Part shown: positions 33,794 through 43,503 of the stretch, in pieces | Position numbering within the stretch: the stretch's first letter is position 1 | Layout of the letters: the number at the start of each line of letters is the position of its first letter | Source of the DNA: Bacteroides luti | GTDB lineage: Bacteria > Bacteroidota > Bacteroidia > Bacteroidales > Bacteroidaceae | Length of the DNA stretch: 64,000 bases | Reading direction: 5' to 3' | Assembly: GCF_900128905.1 (NCBI RefSeq) | Contig: NZ_FQTV01000004.1 | Coordinates: 218,249-282,248 of the forward strand | Made by a program: the position numbers and the translations under genes | The notes under the pieces: generated by a model | Database searches by the model: none | Told to the model about the DNA's origin: nothing | Seen by the model: only the letters and a program-made list of their open reading frames with translations

Positions 33794-35056
33794 CTATTCT
33801 TCTTTAAAAGGTAAAATCAACTGTCTGTCGTCTACTTTTTTACCAGGTTTAACCGTGAGCAGACGTCGAACTGCATCCGGATGCAGTTCATTTACAGAGC
33901 GCATGGATAGTTCATTGCAGGTAATAAAGTACTGCGCTTTCTTCATCACAACTCCTATTTTCTTGAGTTGATAAGCACCCAAACGGGAAAAGCGGCGGGA
34001 AGCCACAATCAATTTTGCGGATTTTACGCCAATGCCGGGTACCCGGAGGATCATTTCATAATCGGCCCGATTGATATCAACAGGAAATGATTCGGGATGA
34101 CGCAATGCCCATGATAACTTGGGATCTATCTCAAGATCAAGATCGGGATATGCATCGTTCACAATCTCGTCTACCTTAAACTGATAAAACCGAAGCAGCC
34201 AATCGGCCTGATACAAACGATTCTCGCGCACCAATGGAGGTTGTTTTAAGGCGGGCAAGCGTTTGTCGTATTCATTCACCGAAATATAGCCTGAATAATA
34301 GACTCGCTTCATACTAGGACGATCATAAAGAGAAGAGGATAGATTAAGAATATCTTTATCAGTATCGGCAGTAGCACCCACAATCATCTGTGTGCTTTGT
34401 CCGGCTGGAGCAAACCGGGGGGCGTAACGATATTTTTTCCGTTCTTCAATGTTTTCCAGGACTCCCTGCTGAATGTATTGCATTGGTTTAAATACACTCT
34501 GAAAATCCTTTTCAGGAGCTAGTCGCTGCAAGCTCTGTTCATTAGGGATTTCAATATTTACGCTTAAACGATCTGCATATAATCCTGCTTCATTTACAAG
34601 GTCCTGACTTGCACCCGGAATACTTTTAAGGTGTATATATCCATTAAATTTGTGTACTAGTCGCAAGTCTTTTGCCACCCGCACCAGTCGTTCCATGGTA
34701 TAATCAGGATTACGGACAACCCCCGAACTAAGAAACAGCCCTTCTATATAATTTCTACGATAAAACTCAATGGTAAGATCAACTAACTCGGATACAGAAA
34801 AGGTTGCTCGTCTGATATCATTACTCCGGCGATTGATGCAATAAGCACAATCGTAAATGCAATAATTGGTAAGCATTATCTTTAAGAGAGAAATGCATCG
34901 TCCGTCTTCAGCAAAGCTGTGGCAAATCCCCCACCCTGCAGCACTTCCTATCCCGCCACTCTTGTTGGTACGGGTAGTTCCGCTGGACGAGCAGGAAACA
35001 TCATACTTGGCCGATTCTGCCAGTACTTTTAGCTTTTCGAGAACATTCTCATTCAT
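33794..35056 (-). CDS. TIGR03916-family radical SAM DNA modification/repair protein
   Basis: A 420-residue radical SAM enzyme. The iron-sulfur triad is NYCIYDCAYC (C66, C70, C73). The C-terminal part carries a helix-hairpin-helix (LRVPGIGVKSAKLIVASR, about 343-360), a DNA-binding element. The family, paired with TIGR03915, is annotated as putative DNA modification/repair; substrate and chemistry are unknown. A -7 box (CAAAGATA on the plus strand, 35081-35088) lies 25 bp upstream and supports this start and the two-gene operon. Confidence 0.92.
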   Translation of the reverse strand: MNENVLEKLKVLAESAKYDVSCSSSGTTRTNKSGGIGSAAGWGICHSFAEDGRCISLLKIMLTNYCIYDCAYCINRRSNDIRRATFSVSELVDLTIEFYRRNYIEGLFLSSGVVRNPDYTMERLVRVAKDLRLVHKFNGYIHLKSIPGASQDLVNEAGLYADRLSVNIEIPNEQSLQRLAPEKDFQSVFKPMQYIQQGVLENIEERKKYRYAPRFAPAGQSTQMIVGATADTDKDILNLSSSLYDRPSMKRVYYSGYISVNEYDKRLPALKQPPLVRENRLYQADWLLRFYQFKVDEIVNDAYPDLDLEIDPKLSWALRHPESFPVDINRADYEMILRVPGIGVKSAKLIVASRRFSRLGAYQLKKIGVVMKKAQYFITCNELSMRSVNELHPDAVRRLLTVKPGKKVDDRQLILPFKEE

Positions 35057-35080
35057 ACAATTAAGTCGGAGTTTGTTTCA

Positions 35081-35088
35081 CAAAGATA
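35081..35088 (-). promoter_or_regulatory. -7 promoter box of the radical-SAM operon
   Basis: CAAAGATA on the plus strand is TATCTTTG on the minus strand, an exact TAnnTTTG match giving a leader of about 20 bases. Confidence 0.6.
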
Positions 35089-35199
35089 AGAATATTCTGC
35101 ATAAGAATTGCAAAAACGAGTTTACTGAATAAAAATGGAAATACAACATTAAGAATCCCAGCTTCGCTGAATATATTTTTTTGTAATCATGATATAAAT

Positions 35200-35207
35200 T
35201 ACTTTTG
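35200..35207 (+). promoter_or_regulatory. -7 promoter box of the beta-helix lipoprotein gene
   Basis: TACTTTTG, exact TAnnTTTG match, 54 bp before the ATG at 35262. Confidence 0.55.
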
Positions 35208-35261
35208 TTTCGTAAGAATATGGAGAATATTAAATCTGTATAACCATTATACTTTTAAATT

Positions 35262-36896
35262 ATGCAAATGCATACAAACGATAAAACTGCTTATTCATTT
35301 CTGGAAAGAAACATAATACAAAAAACAAGCATTCTTCTTGCTGTTTTCTGCATCTTGCTTTCATTTCAGGCTTGCTCCTCGGGTGATGAATTAACAGAGG
35401 AAGAAGAGAGTTCCAGCAACGAAACTCCAAGTACTCCGGATGACTCTGACGACTTGGTTGAAAACTCTGAATTCACCAATACTATTGCCATAACTTTAGG
35501 CAGCACTTTATCAGTAACCAATCCATTAGCCGGAAGCGGAGTTACGGTGACTCAGGATAACGGAGACGTTATAATAAAATCAACAGCTGAAAACGTAGCT
35601 TATACGTTATCCGGAACTTTAACCGGTGGAGTAAAAATCTATAGTGATTATAAACTTAAATTAACGCTGAACGGAGTTACCATTACCAACTCTGACGGAC
35701 CGGCTATCAATATTCAATCCAAGAAACGCATTTTTGTAGTTCTGGCAGATAATACAACTAATACACTGACCGATGGCAGTTCGTATGCAACAAGCAGCGA
35801 AGACCAGAAAGGGGCTTTCTTTAGTGAAGGACAGCTTATATTCAGTGGTAATGGAACACTAACTGTTGCCGGAAAATACAAACACGCACTCAGTTGTGAC
35901 GATTATATTCGCATTCGAAGCGGCGTAATTAATGTTACTTCTGCGGTAACAGACGGTATCCATACAAATGATGCAATTATTATCGATGGCGGAACAATAA
36001 ACATTAACGCATCCGGCGATGGTATTCAATGTGATGAAGGATTTATTATAATCAACGATGGAACTATAACAGTTAGTACAGTGGATGATGGAATCATAAC
36101 GTCATACGAAGGCACTGATACATCAATAACTCCTTATACAATAATTAATGGCGGAACGATTACTATTACTACTTCCGGTGCAAGTGGCAAAGCAATCAAA
36201 AGCATGGGTGATCTCACTATTAATAAGGGAAAAATAACTATAACTACTAGTAAAAGTGAAGCTGAAGGTATTGAAAGCAAAACGAATCTGATTATCAACG
36301 ATGGAACAATTGAAGTCAATGCTTACGATGATTGTATCAACGCTAAAAAAACGTTGGTTATTAATGGCGGAACAATCTACTGCTATAGCACTACCAATGA
36401 CGGAATAGACTCAAACGGAACAATGACTATTACAGGCGGAACCATTATATCAGCCGGAGCAGCCGCTCCTGAAGAAGGTCTGGATTGCGATAATAATACG
36501 TTTAAAATAACAGGCGGAACCATTATAGGCATGGGTGGCGCAACAAGCACTCCAACATCGAGTGTGTGTACTCAATATTCTGCCATCATTGGAAATGTTG
36601 GTACCCTGAATCAACTGGTACGTATTCAATCGTCAACAGGTGATGAAGTAGTTACCTTCAAGAATCCAAGAGCTTATACTACTTTACTATTCAGTAGTCC
36701 TAACCTGAAAGCTAATACAAGCTACGTAATTTATACCGGCGGCAGCGTATCAGGAGGAACCGACTTCCATGGATTATACACAAACACAACATATAATGCC
36801 GGCACACAATCTGCCACTTTCACCACTAGCTCCATTGTGACAACAATAGGCAGCATATCCAGTGGAACACCCGGTGGAGGTGGCGGCTGGCACTAA
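35262..36896 (+). CDS. carbohydrate-binding beta-helix lipoprotein (Cthe_2159-like)
   Basis: A 544-residue lipoprotein with a rather long N terminus before the signal (hydrophobic core about 25-36, lipobox FQAC). A Glu/Ser/Asp-rich linker follows. From residue 75 to 480 short repeats [14 protein letters not shown] recur, with DGI and GDGIQCD turns, forming a right-handed parallel beta-helix. This is the Cthe_2159-type carbohydrate-binding family, reported to bind cellulose or polygalacturonate-like glycans with calcium. The C terminus is Gly-rich (GGGGGWH). Stands alone between divergent and convergent genes. Confidence 0.8.
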   Translation: MQMHTNDKTAYSFLERNIIQKTSILLAVFCILLSFQACSSGDELTEEEESSSNETPSTPDDSDDLVENSEFTNTIAITLGSTLSVTNPLAGSGVTVTQDNGDVIIKSTAENVAYTLSGTLTGGVKIYSDYKLKLTLNGVTITNSDGPAINIQSKKRIFVVLADNTTNTLTDGSSYATSSEDQKGAFFSEGQLIFSGNGTLTVAGKYKHALSCDDYIRIRSGVINVTSAVTDGIHTNDAIIIDGGTININASGDGIQCDEGFIIINDGTITVSTVDDGIITSYEGTDTSITPYTIINGGTITITTSGASGKAIKSMGDLTINKGKITITTSKSEAEGIESKTNLIINDGTIEVNAYDDCINAKKTLVINGGTIYCYSTTNDGIDSNGTMTITGGTIISAGAAAPEEGLDCDNNTFKITGGTIIGMGGATSTPTSSVCTQYSAIIGNVGTLNQLVRIQSSTGDEVVTFKNPRAYTTLLFSSPNLKANTSYVIYTGGSVSGGTDFHGLYTNTTYNAGTQSATFTTSSIVTTIGSISSGTPGGGGGWH

Positions 36897-36972
36897 CTTA
36901 TACCTATCCATCTCTTCATGAATCCCCCTCGTCACAGTACGTGTTGCTGTGTTGGGGGATCTCTCTTTTTAT

Positions 36973-37887
36973 CTATTTCGAAGATTCAAAATCAAGCGAA
37001 ACAGAGTTTACACAATGTCGCACATTTTTAGGAGTAAAACCTTCACCCTTAAACACATGTCCCAGATGACCTCCACATTTGGCACAGACTATTTCAGTAC
37101 GTTTTCCATCGGCATCGGGAATTCTTTTTATGGCACCAGGAATCTCATCATCAAAACTAGGCCATCCACATCCTGAATCAAATTTATCTTCTGAACGGTA
37201 AAGCGGAGCACCACATTGCTTACATCTGTAGATTCCTTTCTCGTGGTGATTATAATAGATACCGGTAAACGGTCTTTCTGTTGCTTTATTAAGAATAACA
37301 GCTTTCTCTTCGGGAGTTAATGTTTTCATAACTGTTGATTTTTGATTTATTGCATCTTTTTGTTTAACCCAGATTAACTTTGAGGTATCATATCCTCGCT
37401 GCTTTGCCTTTTCAAGAAGCAGATTCAGTGTTTGCTCTGGAAGTTGCGGGGTACGGCTAAGAATCCACAGATATTTATCCGAGCTACTACCAATTAACAC
37501 ATAATTGTAATCTTTATCAAGTTCCATCACAAAATAATCTCCGTAAAACCACAGAAAGAAAGAGACTTTCAGCTTACCGGGTTCGGCAGGATTGGGAAGT
37601 TTAGCCTTTCCTTTGGCTATTTTATATTCTCCGGAGAAATCATTCTTATATCCACTATTCAGCACTTGAATCTTTCCATCGGGCAATAAAGTATATTCTG
37701 CCGTACAACCTACCAAGCCTCTTTCAAAACGATGGTCGAACCGGGCAATTTCATACCATTTACCCATATATCGCTGAAGATCCAATGATTTAACTGTTTC
37801 TGTATTTATTTGTTTATCAGAACTCTGTGCACAAGCTGCAAAGAGTGGCACACTCATAGATAAAATTAGTGATAATATAGCTTTCAT
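36973..37887 (-). CDS. lipocalin (Blc-like) fused to methionine-R-sulfoxide reductase MsrB
   Basis: A 304-residue exported fusion. Signal with lipobox-like FAACAQ (residues 16-21). Residues 33-180 are a bacterial lipocalin: [23 protein letters not shown] is the Blc-type opening (GxW motif), ending in [11 protein letters not shown]. Residues 190-304 are Msr[27 protein letters not shown], zinc pairs CKQC and CAKC, and catalytic C292 in [11 protein letters not shown]. MsrB reduces methionine-R-sulfoxide. The lipocalin may place the enzyme at the membrane or bind oxidised lipid. Convergent with the beta-helix gene. Confidence 0.92.
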   Translation of the reverse strand: MKAILSLILSMSVPLFAACAQSSDKQINTETVKSLDLQRYMGKWYEIARFDHRFERGLVGCTAEYTLLPDGKIQVLNSGYKNDFSGEYKIAKGKAKLPNPAEPGKLKVSFFLWFYGDYFVMELDKDYNYVLIGSSSDKYLWILSRTPQLPEQTLNLLLEKAKQRGYDTSKLIWVKQKDAINQKSTVMKTLTPEEKAVILNKATERPFTGIYYNHHEKGIYRCKQCGAPLYRSEDKFDSGCGWPSFDDEIPGAIKRIPDADGKRTEIVCAKCGGHLGHVFKGEGFTPKNVRHCVNSVSLDFESSK

Positions 37888-38029
37888 ATCTTTTCCTTTT
37901 TTTGTTTATATAAACAGAATATCAGCATTTAATGTTTTAAGAAGAGAAAGATAGAATTAAATTTCCAATTTAACAAAACTAAAAATATTAATTACCAGAT
38001 TAATTTCAACTTTATATTTTAAAAAATAT

Positions 38030-38037
38030 TATTTTTG
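38030..38037 (+). promoter_or_regulatory. -7 promoter box of the fucosidase gene
   Basis: TATTTTTG, exact TAnnTTTG match, 118 bp upstream of the start codon. Confidence 0.4.
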
Positions 38038-38155
38038 TAGCTGCTAAAAATTAATATATAATCTTTATTAATTAAATAATCTAATAAGTTATGTTTTACC
38101 AATAACCTCTTATCCATTCCATATTATCTATTGAAATTACTTTAATGACTTTATA

Positions 38156-40024
38156 ATGAAAAGACTAAATTTTACTATTGTAGGTGCATTGCTCACTCTG
38201 TTTACCGCACAGGCGCAAACAGAAAAGTACTATACAAAACACCTTGATTTCCCAGAAAATGCATCATTGCAACAAAAAGTAGAGATGGCTGCAAGGCTTG
38301 TTCCGTCGAAAGAGCAACTTGCATGGCAAAAGACTGAATTAACAGCTTTTCTCCATTTTGGTGTGAATACTTTTACCGGACGAGAATGGGGTGACGGAAC
38401 TGAAAAAGAAACGGTATTTAATCCTACAGAACTGGATGCCGAACAATGGGTGCGCAACTTGAAAGAATGCGGATTTAAAATGGTAATTCTTACCGCCAAG
38501 CATCACGATGGTTTCTGCTTGTGGCCAACTAAAACGACCAAACATTCCGTAGCTTCTTCTAACTGGAAGAATGGCAAAGGTGATGTGGTTGGCGATTTAA
38601 AAAAGGCATGCGACAAATATGGAATGAAAATAGGACTTTATCTTTCTCCATGGGATAGGAATGCATCTTGCTATGGCGATTCTCCCGCATACAATAAATT
38701 CTTTATTGCACAACTTACCGAATTGCTTACTAATTACGGCGAAGTGAATGAAGTATGGTTTGACGGAGCATGCGGCGAAGGCCCTAACGGGAAGAAACAG
38801 GTATATGACTGGGATGCATTTTACAAAACAATCAAACGTCTGCAACCAAATGCTGTTATGGCAATCATGGGTGATGATGTGCGATGGGTTGGCAATGAGA
38901 GCGGTATGGGCCGAGCTGCGGAATGGAGTTCAACAGTACTTGTACCCGGCATTTACGAACGTTCTACCGAAGTTAACAAAGCATTAGGTATTGATGCTCA
39001 ATCAAAAGATCTGGGCAGTTGTGAGATTTTAGCCAAAGCAAAAGAGCTTTTCTGGTATCCTTCCGAAGTGGATGTTTCAATCCGTCCGGGATGGTTCTAT
39101 CATTCTGAAGAGGATAATCAGGTAAAATCACTGGAGAAACTGACAAATATTTATTTCCAGTCGGTTGGTTACAACTCTGTTTTATTGCTTAATATTCCAC
39201 CCGACAGAAGAGGCTTGATTCACGAAAACGATGTAAAGCGTCTGAAAGAATTTGCTGCATATATTAAAGAAACATTCTCTGATAATAGAGTGAACAATGG
39301 AAATAAACTATGGAAAGCTGCTGAAGGAACATCTAAAGTGTATACGCTAAAACCCGGGTCGAAAATAAACACTGTATTGTTGCAGGAAGATATAACCAAA
39401 GGTCAGCGAATAGAGTCGTTTGTTGTTGAAGTGTTTAACAATAATAAATGGAGAGAAGTTGCCAGCGGAAAAACGGTAGGCTACAAACAACTGGCTCGCT
39501 TTCCGGCTTGCACAACCAGTAAGATTAGAGTTACTGTCAAAGAAAGTCGTCTCACAGCCAACGTGAGTAATGTTGGCGCCTATTATGCTAAACCTCTTTC
39601 AAAAGAAACTGAGAATATGAGGCTAAGCGATGTTTCACAAAAGAACTGGAAAGCATTAACAGAAGGTGCTTCTGCAGCTATTGACAACAATCAGAAAACT
39701 TTCTGGAAAAGCAAATCCCTTTCTCCTCTTGTAATTGATATGGGAGAAACAATCAAGATCAAGGGATTTAGCTATGCACCTGTTAGTAGTGAAGATAAAT
39801 CGGGGACGATCTACACTTATAGATTCTTTGTTAGTACTGACGGAGAGAATTGGACCAGATGTGAATGCAGCGGAGAATTCAGTAACATTATGCACAACCC
39901 GATACCTCAATTTGTACATTTCGGAAAAGAGTATGATGCCCGTTACCTGAAACTTGTTCCTGTAAGCGAAATAGGAAACAAGCAATTTATTACTGTTTCA
40001 GAACTGGGAATATTGACAAAATAG
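38156..40024 (+). CDS. GH29 alpha-L-fucosidase with C-terminal discoidin-like domain
   Basis: A 622-residue exported enzyme (signal peptide 1-20, cleaved at AQAQ). The GH29 catalytic domain (about 45-375) shows FLHFGVNTFTGREWGDG, LTAKHHDGFCLWPT and the nucleophile D203 in EVWFDGACGEGP. A linker sandwich follows, then an F5/8-type-C (discoidin) domain at about 490-620 (AAIDNNQKTFWKSK, ARYLKLVPV). It releases alpha-L-fucose from glycans in the periplasm or at the surface. GH29 subfamily B resembles it, but linkage preference cannot be told. Not part of a susCD operon here. Confidence 0.9.
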   Translation: MKRLNFTIVGALLTLFTAQAQTEKYYTKHLDFPENASLQQKVEMAARLVPSKEQLAWQKTELTAFLHFGVNTFTGREWGDGTEKETVFNPTELDAEQWVRNLKECGFKMVILTAKHHDGFCLWPTKTTKHSVASSNWKNGKGDVVGDLKKACDKYGMKIGLYLSPWDRNASCYGDSPAYNKFFIAQLTELLTNYGEVNEVWFDGACGEGPNGKKQVYDWDAFYKTIKRLQPNAVMAIMGDDVRWVGNESGMGRAAEWSSTVLVPGIYERSTEVNKALGIDAQSKDLGSCEILAKAKELFWYPSEVDVSIRPGWFYHSEEDNQVKSLEKLTNIYFQSVGYNSVLLLNIPPDRRGLIHENDVKRLKEFAAYIKETFSDNRVNNGNKLWKAAEGTSKVYTLKPGSKINTVLLQEDITKGQRIESFVVEVFNNNKWREVASGKTVGYKQLARFPACTTSKIRVTVKESRLTANVSNVGAYYAKPLSKETENMRLSDVSQKNWKALTEGASAAIDNNQKTFWKSKSLSPLVIDMGETIKIKGFSYAPVSSEDKSGTIYTYRFFVSTDGENWTRCECSGEFSNIMHNPIPQFVHFGKEYDARYLKLVPVSEIGNKQFITVSELGILTK

Positions 40025-40046
40025 AAAATTCTTATTCTTAATAAGT

Positions 40047-40077
40047 AAGAGGGTATCTCAAAAGGGTGCCCTCTTTT
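40047..40077 (+). terminator. terminator after the fucosidase gene
   Basis: AAGAGGG (40047-40053) pairs with CCCTCTT (40069-40075), followed by TTA. The 15-base loop is large, so efficiency is uncertain. Confidence 0.55.
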
Positions 40078-40680
40078 ATATGCGCGGAATTTTTCTTCTT
40101 TTTTCTGTATATATACGGGGTGAAATAAAAAAGCCCGCGGCTTATAATCAACCAATTAGCTTAAAAAGTAAAACAGATTGTCAGAAAACTTCCTTTATAG
40201 TTTCTCTGAAAAATAGAAAGAGCGAGTTAAAAAGTGTTTCATGATTGATTTTAAGCACTATATATGGGGATAAAAAAGAACTAAATTTCGAGCATTTTTC
40301 AATAATATTACAAATAATACCAATAAAGCGCTCTCACAAAGTGGAAAAAGCTATTTACACAGTTGATCCATTAAAAGTATACACTTCATATACAACTATT
40401 TAGGGCAATAAATCAATTATGTAAAACATTTAAACTCAAATCAAGAATAGATTACACATAAAAGGCCTGACAATACTATAATAAATCGCTATATTTTAGT
40501 AGCTTTTCATACTTATAAAAAAGGCTATCTTACTTTTTGAACAGCCTCTATTTTATAATGAATTTGCAGAAAGAATAAGCAGAGTAACACTTTATTTATA
40601 TCCCCATAATTATTCACCAATAATTAAAATCCATTCGCCAATGCATAAAATTTATTGGTGAATAATTTTCAGCATTAAAA
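40078..40680. other. AT-rich gap with a 16-bp inverted repeat
   Basis: No open frame of note. The only strong structure is AATTATTCACCAATAA (40608-40623) facing its reverse complement at 40652-40667 across a 28-base loop, just beyond the 3' end of the DUF169 gene. The loop holds a partial third copy (ATTCGCCAAT). It may be a terminator or a decayed repeat element; on the minus strand no T run follows. Confidence 0.5.
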
Positions 40681-41436
40681 CTATTCTATTTGATTTTTAA
40701 TACCCATTCTTCCTGTAATTTTCGACCAACTATCTGTAATTAGGAAGCTTTCTTCCATTTCATCAATCATCTCTGCAAACTTTGAAAAAGGAATAGAGAA
40801 GGTCAGTATATCACCTTTTACAAATTTACGGGCCGAAGGATCAAAAAGCCCAAGTACAGATCGCTTTGTTCCGTTCAATTCTTCTCTGTAAGGATAGTAA
40901 ACAATTGAAGCACAACCTGCACCAAAAGGAGCTATTACAGCATCGGGAGCAGCGCTGTTAAAATTGGCCAGCGTAAACAGGCCGGAGATCACATCGGGAG
41001 TAGCAAAGAATATAACTCCCTGGGGAGTATCCTCCTCCGATATCCTATCCCAGCGCTTGAAAATAATATTCTTTTTAACCGGAATAAAGGGAAGCTGTTT
41101 CATACATTCGGTTACAAGTTCCGGTGTACGTTTATATCGCTCGCCTTCACCTTTTTCATCATGAGAAAGAAAACATTCAAAACCTGGAAACATTGACTGA
41201 GAAAATCCCAGATAACGCTTACCACCACGGCAATTTACACATTCTTCCTGCATATAAACAGACTCTCCTCTTCTTACCTTTAGCAATTGAGCAATAACAC
41301 ACCGATGTCCTTCAACGGTTTTTTCTTTCTCAACTCCCATTGTACCATCCGAATATTGGAATGTTATAGGTAATTCAGCATTCGGGAAATATTTCTTCCA
41401 CAACAACACAAATTTATCCTTCAGTTCTTTATTCAT
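40681..41436 (-). CDS. DUF169 family protein
   Basis: A 251-residue cytoplasmic protein of the DUF169 family. Clues: CVNCRGGKRYLGFSQSMFPGFECFLS with paired Cys, GVIFFATPDVISGLFTLANF, and APFGAGCASIVYYPYRE. Members are common in anaerobes and methanogens; function is unestablished, although the conserved Cys residues suggest metal or cluster binding. Single gene on the minus strand; no operon partner. Confidence 0.8.
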   Translation of the reverse strand: MNKELKDKFVLLWKKYFPNAELPITFQYSDGTMGVEKEKTVEGHRCVIAQLLKVRRGESVYMQEECVNCRGGKRYLGFSQSMFPGFECFLSHDEKGEGERYKRTPELVTECMKQLPFIPVKKNIIFKRWDRISEEDTPQGVIFFATPDVISGLFTLANFNSAAPDAVIAPFGAGCASIVYYPYREELNGTKRSVLGLFDPSARKFVKGDILTFSIPFSKFAEMIDEMEESFLITDSWSKITGRMGIKNQIE

Positions 41437-41583
41437 AATACTTTTAAGGCTAATGATTAAAAAAACACCTACACTTATTTTAAACTACTCAATTAATATT
41501 TTATGATCTAAAAATAACTCTTATTTTTAGATTATCAATCAACTATATGTTAAAACAGCAATCCCATTAATATAAATATACGC

Positions 41584-41616
41584 AAAAAGGACACCTCTTC
41601 ACAGAGGCATCCCTTT
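41584..41616 (-). terminator. terminator of the porin-glnK-amtB operon
   Basis: On the minus strand AAAGG-GATG-CCTCT-GTGA-AGAGG-TGT-CCTTTTT forms a bulged hairpin with a T run, 48 bases after the amtB stop. Confidence 0.75.
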
Positions 41617-41663
41617 ACAACAAACAACAACTTTTTCTTAAGAAAAACTATTACCTATTTGTG

Positions 41664-43088
41664 TTATTCATTTTCACTATAAGCAATTTCACCATGTTGT
41701 GAAATATCAAGACCATCTGATTCGGCTTGTTTACTTACTCTCAGTCCTATTGTCTTATTTACAATATAAAACAAGATTATTGTAAGCACCGCACTATATA
41801 TAATTGCAGCCAGTGTTGCTACAATCTGTACCCATAGTTGGTGCCAGTCGCCATACAAAGCACCTTGTGCACCGCTTTCACCAGTAATTACGCGAGTTGC
41901 GAATACACCGGTAAGTATAGATCCTATTATACCACCAATACCATGTACACCAAAGGCATCTAGTGTATCGTCATATTTCAATTTAGGCTTAGCATATGCA
42001 ACCATGCAAAAGCAAATAACTGCTGTTGCCAAACCAATAAAAATAGATCCTGCAACATCAACAGTTCCGGCAGCAGGAGTTATTGCTACTAAACCGGCAA
42101 CTGCACCTGTACAAAATCCTATTGTTGTAGGTTTCTTATACAAGAACCATTCTAAAGCCATCCATGTTACTGCCGAAACACATGCAGCCATATGAGTAAC
42201 TAAGAAAGCATTGGCTGCTAAACCATCGGCAGCCAATCCGCTTCCGGCGTTGAAGCCCATCCAACCTAACCATAAAAGAGCAGTTCCAATGAAAACGAAA
42301 GGAGTACTATTTGGAGTAAGAGTATGCTCGTTAGCTTTATACCCTTTTCTGCAACCAAGCATAACAGCCATTACAAGAGCAGAAATACCAGCATTGATAT
42401 GAACTACAGTTCCACCGGCAAAGTCGAGTGCTCCCATCTGTTGAAGCCATCCGCCTCCCCAAACCCAGTGAGCCATTGGGTTATAAACGATGATAGACCA
42501 AAGAATTGAAAATACTAAGAAACCCGAGAATTTAATTCTTTCGGCAAATGCACCAATAATAAGCGCAGGAGTAATTACTGCAAACATACATTGATACAAT
42601 GCAAATATCAATTCGGGAATATTACCTGCAGTTAATGCTTTGGTAGAAATTCCATGCAGAAAGATTTTATCAAATCCTCCAATAATAAAACTCAAAGGAT
42701 TGCCCGATGCCTTAAAACTGGTATCGAACACCCAGCTATATCCAAAAGCAATCCAGATTATGCTTATTACGCCAGTAAGAATAAGGCACTGCATCAGAAT
42801 ACTGAGAATATTCTTTTTACGGACCAAACCACCGTAAAATAGTGCCAATCCGGGAATTGTCATCATTAAGACCAAAATAGTTGCAACTATAATCCACGCA
42901 GTATTTCCTGAATCTAAAGTTGCCACCTCCTGAGCAGCTACCGCCGGCGTAGTGGCGGCAGCTGCCTGTACCGCAATTGTTGTATCAGCCACTGCTGTAC
43001 TTACTGAATCCTGAGCTATAATATCAGAATGAACACCTAAAAACAGCAAAAGAAAAAACGCTATATATTTTATATATTTTCGACTCAT
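41664..43088 (-). CDS. amtB: ammonium transporter
   Basis: A 474-residue Amt protein: cleavable signal (1-25), an Ala/Thr/Val-rich periplasmic stretch, then eleven membrane helices. Family marks: GLALFYGGLVRKKN, MAHWVWGGGWL, FAGGTVVHINAG and FGVHGIGGIIGSILTGVFA; the last two carry the twin pore histidines. It conducts ammonium across the inner membrane. The PII gene immediately upstream (39 bp) is the classical partner that blocks the channel when nitrogen is ample. Third gene of a nitrogen operon. Confidence 0.95.
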   Translation of the reverse strand: MSRKYIKYIAFFLLLFLGVHSDIIAQDSVSTAVADTTIAVQAAAATTPAVAAQEVATLDSGNTAWIIVATILVLMMTIPGLALFYGGLVRKKNILSILMQCLILTGVISIIWIAFGYSWVFDTSFKASGNPLSFIIGGFDKIFLHGISTKALTAGNIPELIFALYQCMFAVITPALIIGAFAERIKFSGFLVFSILWSIIVYNPMAHWVWGGGWLQQMGALDFAGGTVVHINAGISALVMAVMLGCRKGYKANEHTLTPNSTPFVFIGTALLWLGWMGFNAGSGLAADGLAANAFLVTHMAACVSAVTWMALEWFLYKKPTTIGFCTGAVAGLVAITPAAGTVDVAGSIFIGLATAVICFCMVAYAKPKLKYDDTLDAFGVHGIGGIIGSILTGVFATRVITGESGAQGALYGDWHQLWVQIVATLAAIIYSAVLTIILFYIVNKTIGLRVSKQAESDGLDISQHGEIAYSENE

Positions 43089-43127
43089 AATCTTTTCAAT
43101 ATTTATTAATACCTACCTAATTATATC

Positions 43128-43481
43128 TTATTTCTTATCTTTATCATACAAAGATTCGTCACCTCTATCTCCGGTTCGTATGCGTATTGACTCTTCAATG
43201 CTGGAAACAAAAATTCTTCCATCGCCACTTTCTCCTGTGTATGCAGCTTTTAATATCGCATCGATTGATTTGTCCATATTCACGTTTCTAACTACAAACG
43301 AGATGTAAATGCGCTCTATCGCATTAATATCATACGCTATTCCTCTAAAAATCAAACCCTGTCGGGCTGTACCCTGACCTTTTACATCCCACCATGATAA
43401 GAATTCGATATCAGCTTCATGCAATGCTTTACGCACGTCGTTGAACTTTGACTTCCGAATAATTGCTTCAATCTTTTTCAT
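43128..43481 (-). CDS. glnK: PII nitrogen-regulatory protein (GlnK type)
   Basis: A 117-residue PII protein. N terminus MKKIEAIIRKSKFNDVRKAL, T-loop at 36-54 (QGTARQGLIFRGIAYDINA), B-loop TGESGDGRIFV and C-terminal RTGDRGDES. The uridylylatable Tyr of GlnB (Y51) aligns with Y50; the T-loop is one residue shorter. It senses ATP/ADP and 2-oxoglutarate and gates AmtB. Placed between the porin and amtB genes in one operon. Confidence 0.95.
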   Translation of the reverse strand: MKKIEAIIRKSKFNDVRKALHEADIEFLSWWDVKGQGTARQGLIFRGIAYDINAIERIYISFVVRNVNMDKSIDAILKAAYTGESGDGRIFVSSIEESIRIRTGDRGDESLYDKDKK

Positions 43482-43503
43482 ACTTGTAAATTTGTTATAT
43501 ATG

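Noticed and set aside
40263..40608. TATGGGGATA and TATCCCCATA, 346 bp apart, as ends of a second MITE
   Set aside because: Only 10 bp match and no target duplication is visible; a match this short can arise by chance in this AT-rich gap.
43128..43481. PII protein seemed to lack the uridylylated tyrosine
   Set aside because: Residue-by-residue alignment with E. coli GlnB shows that Y51 matches Y50 here; only Y46 is replaced, by F45.
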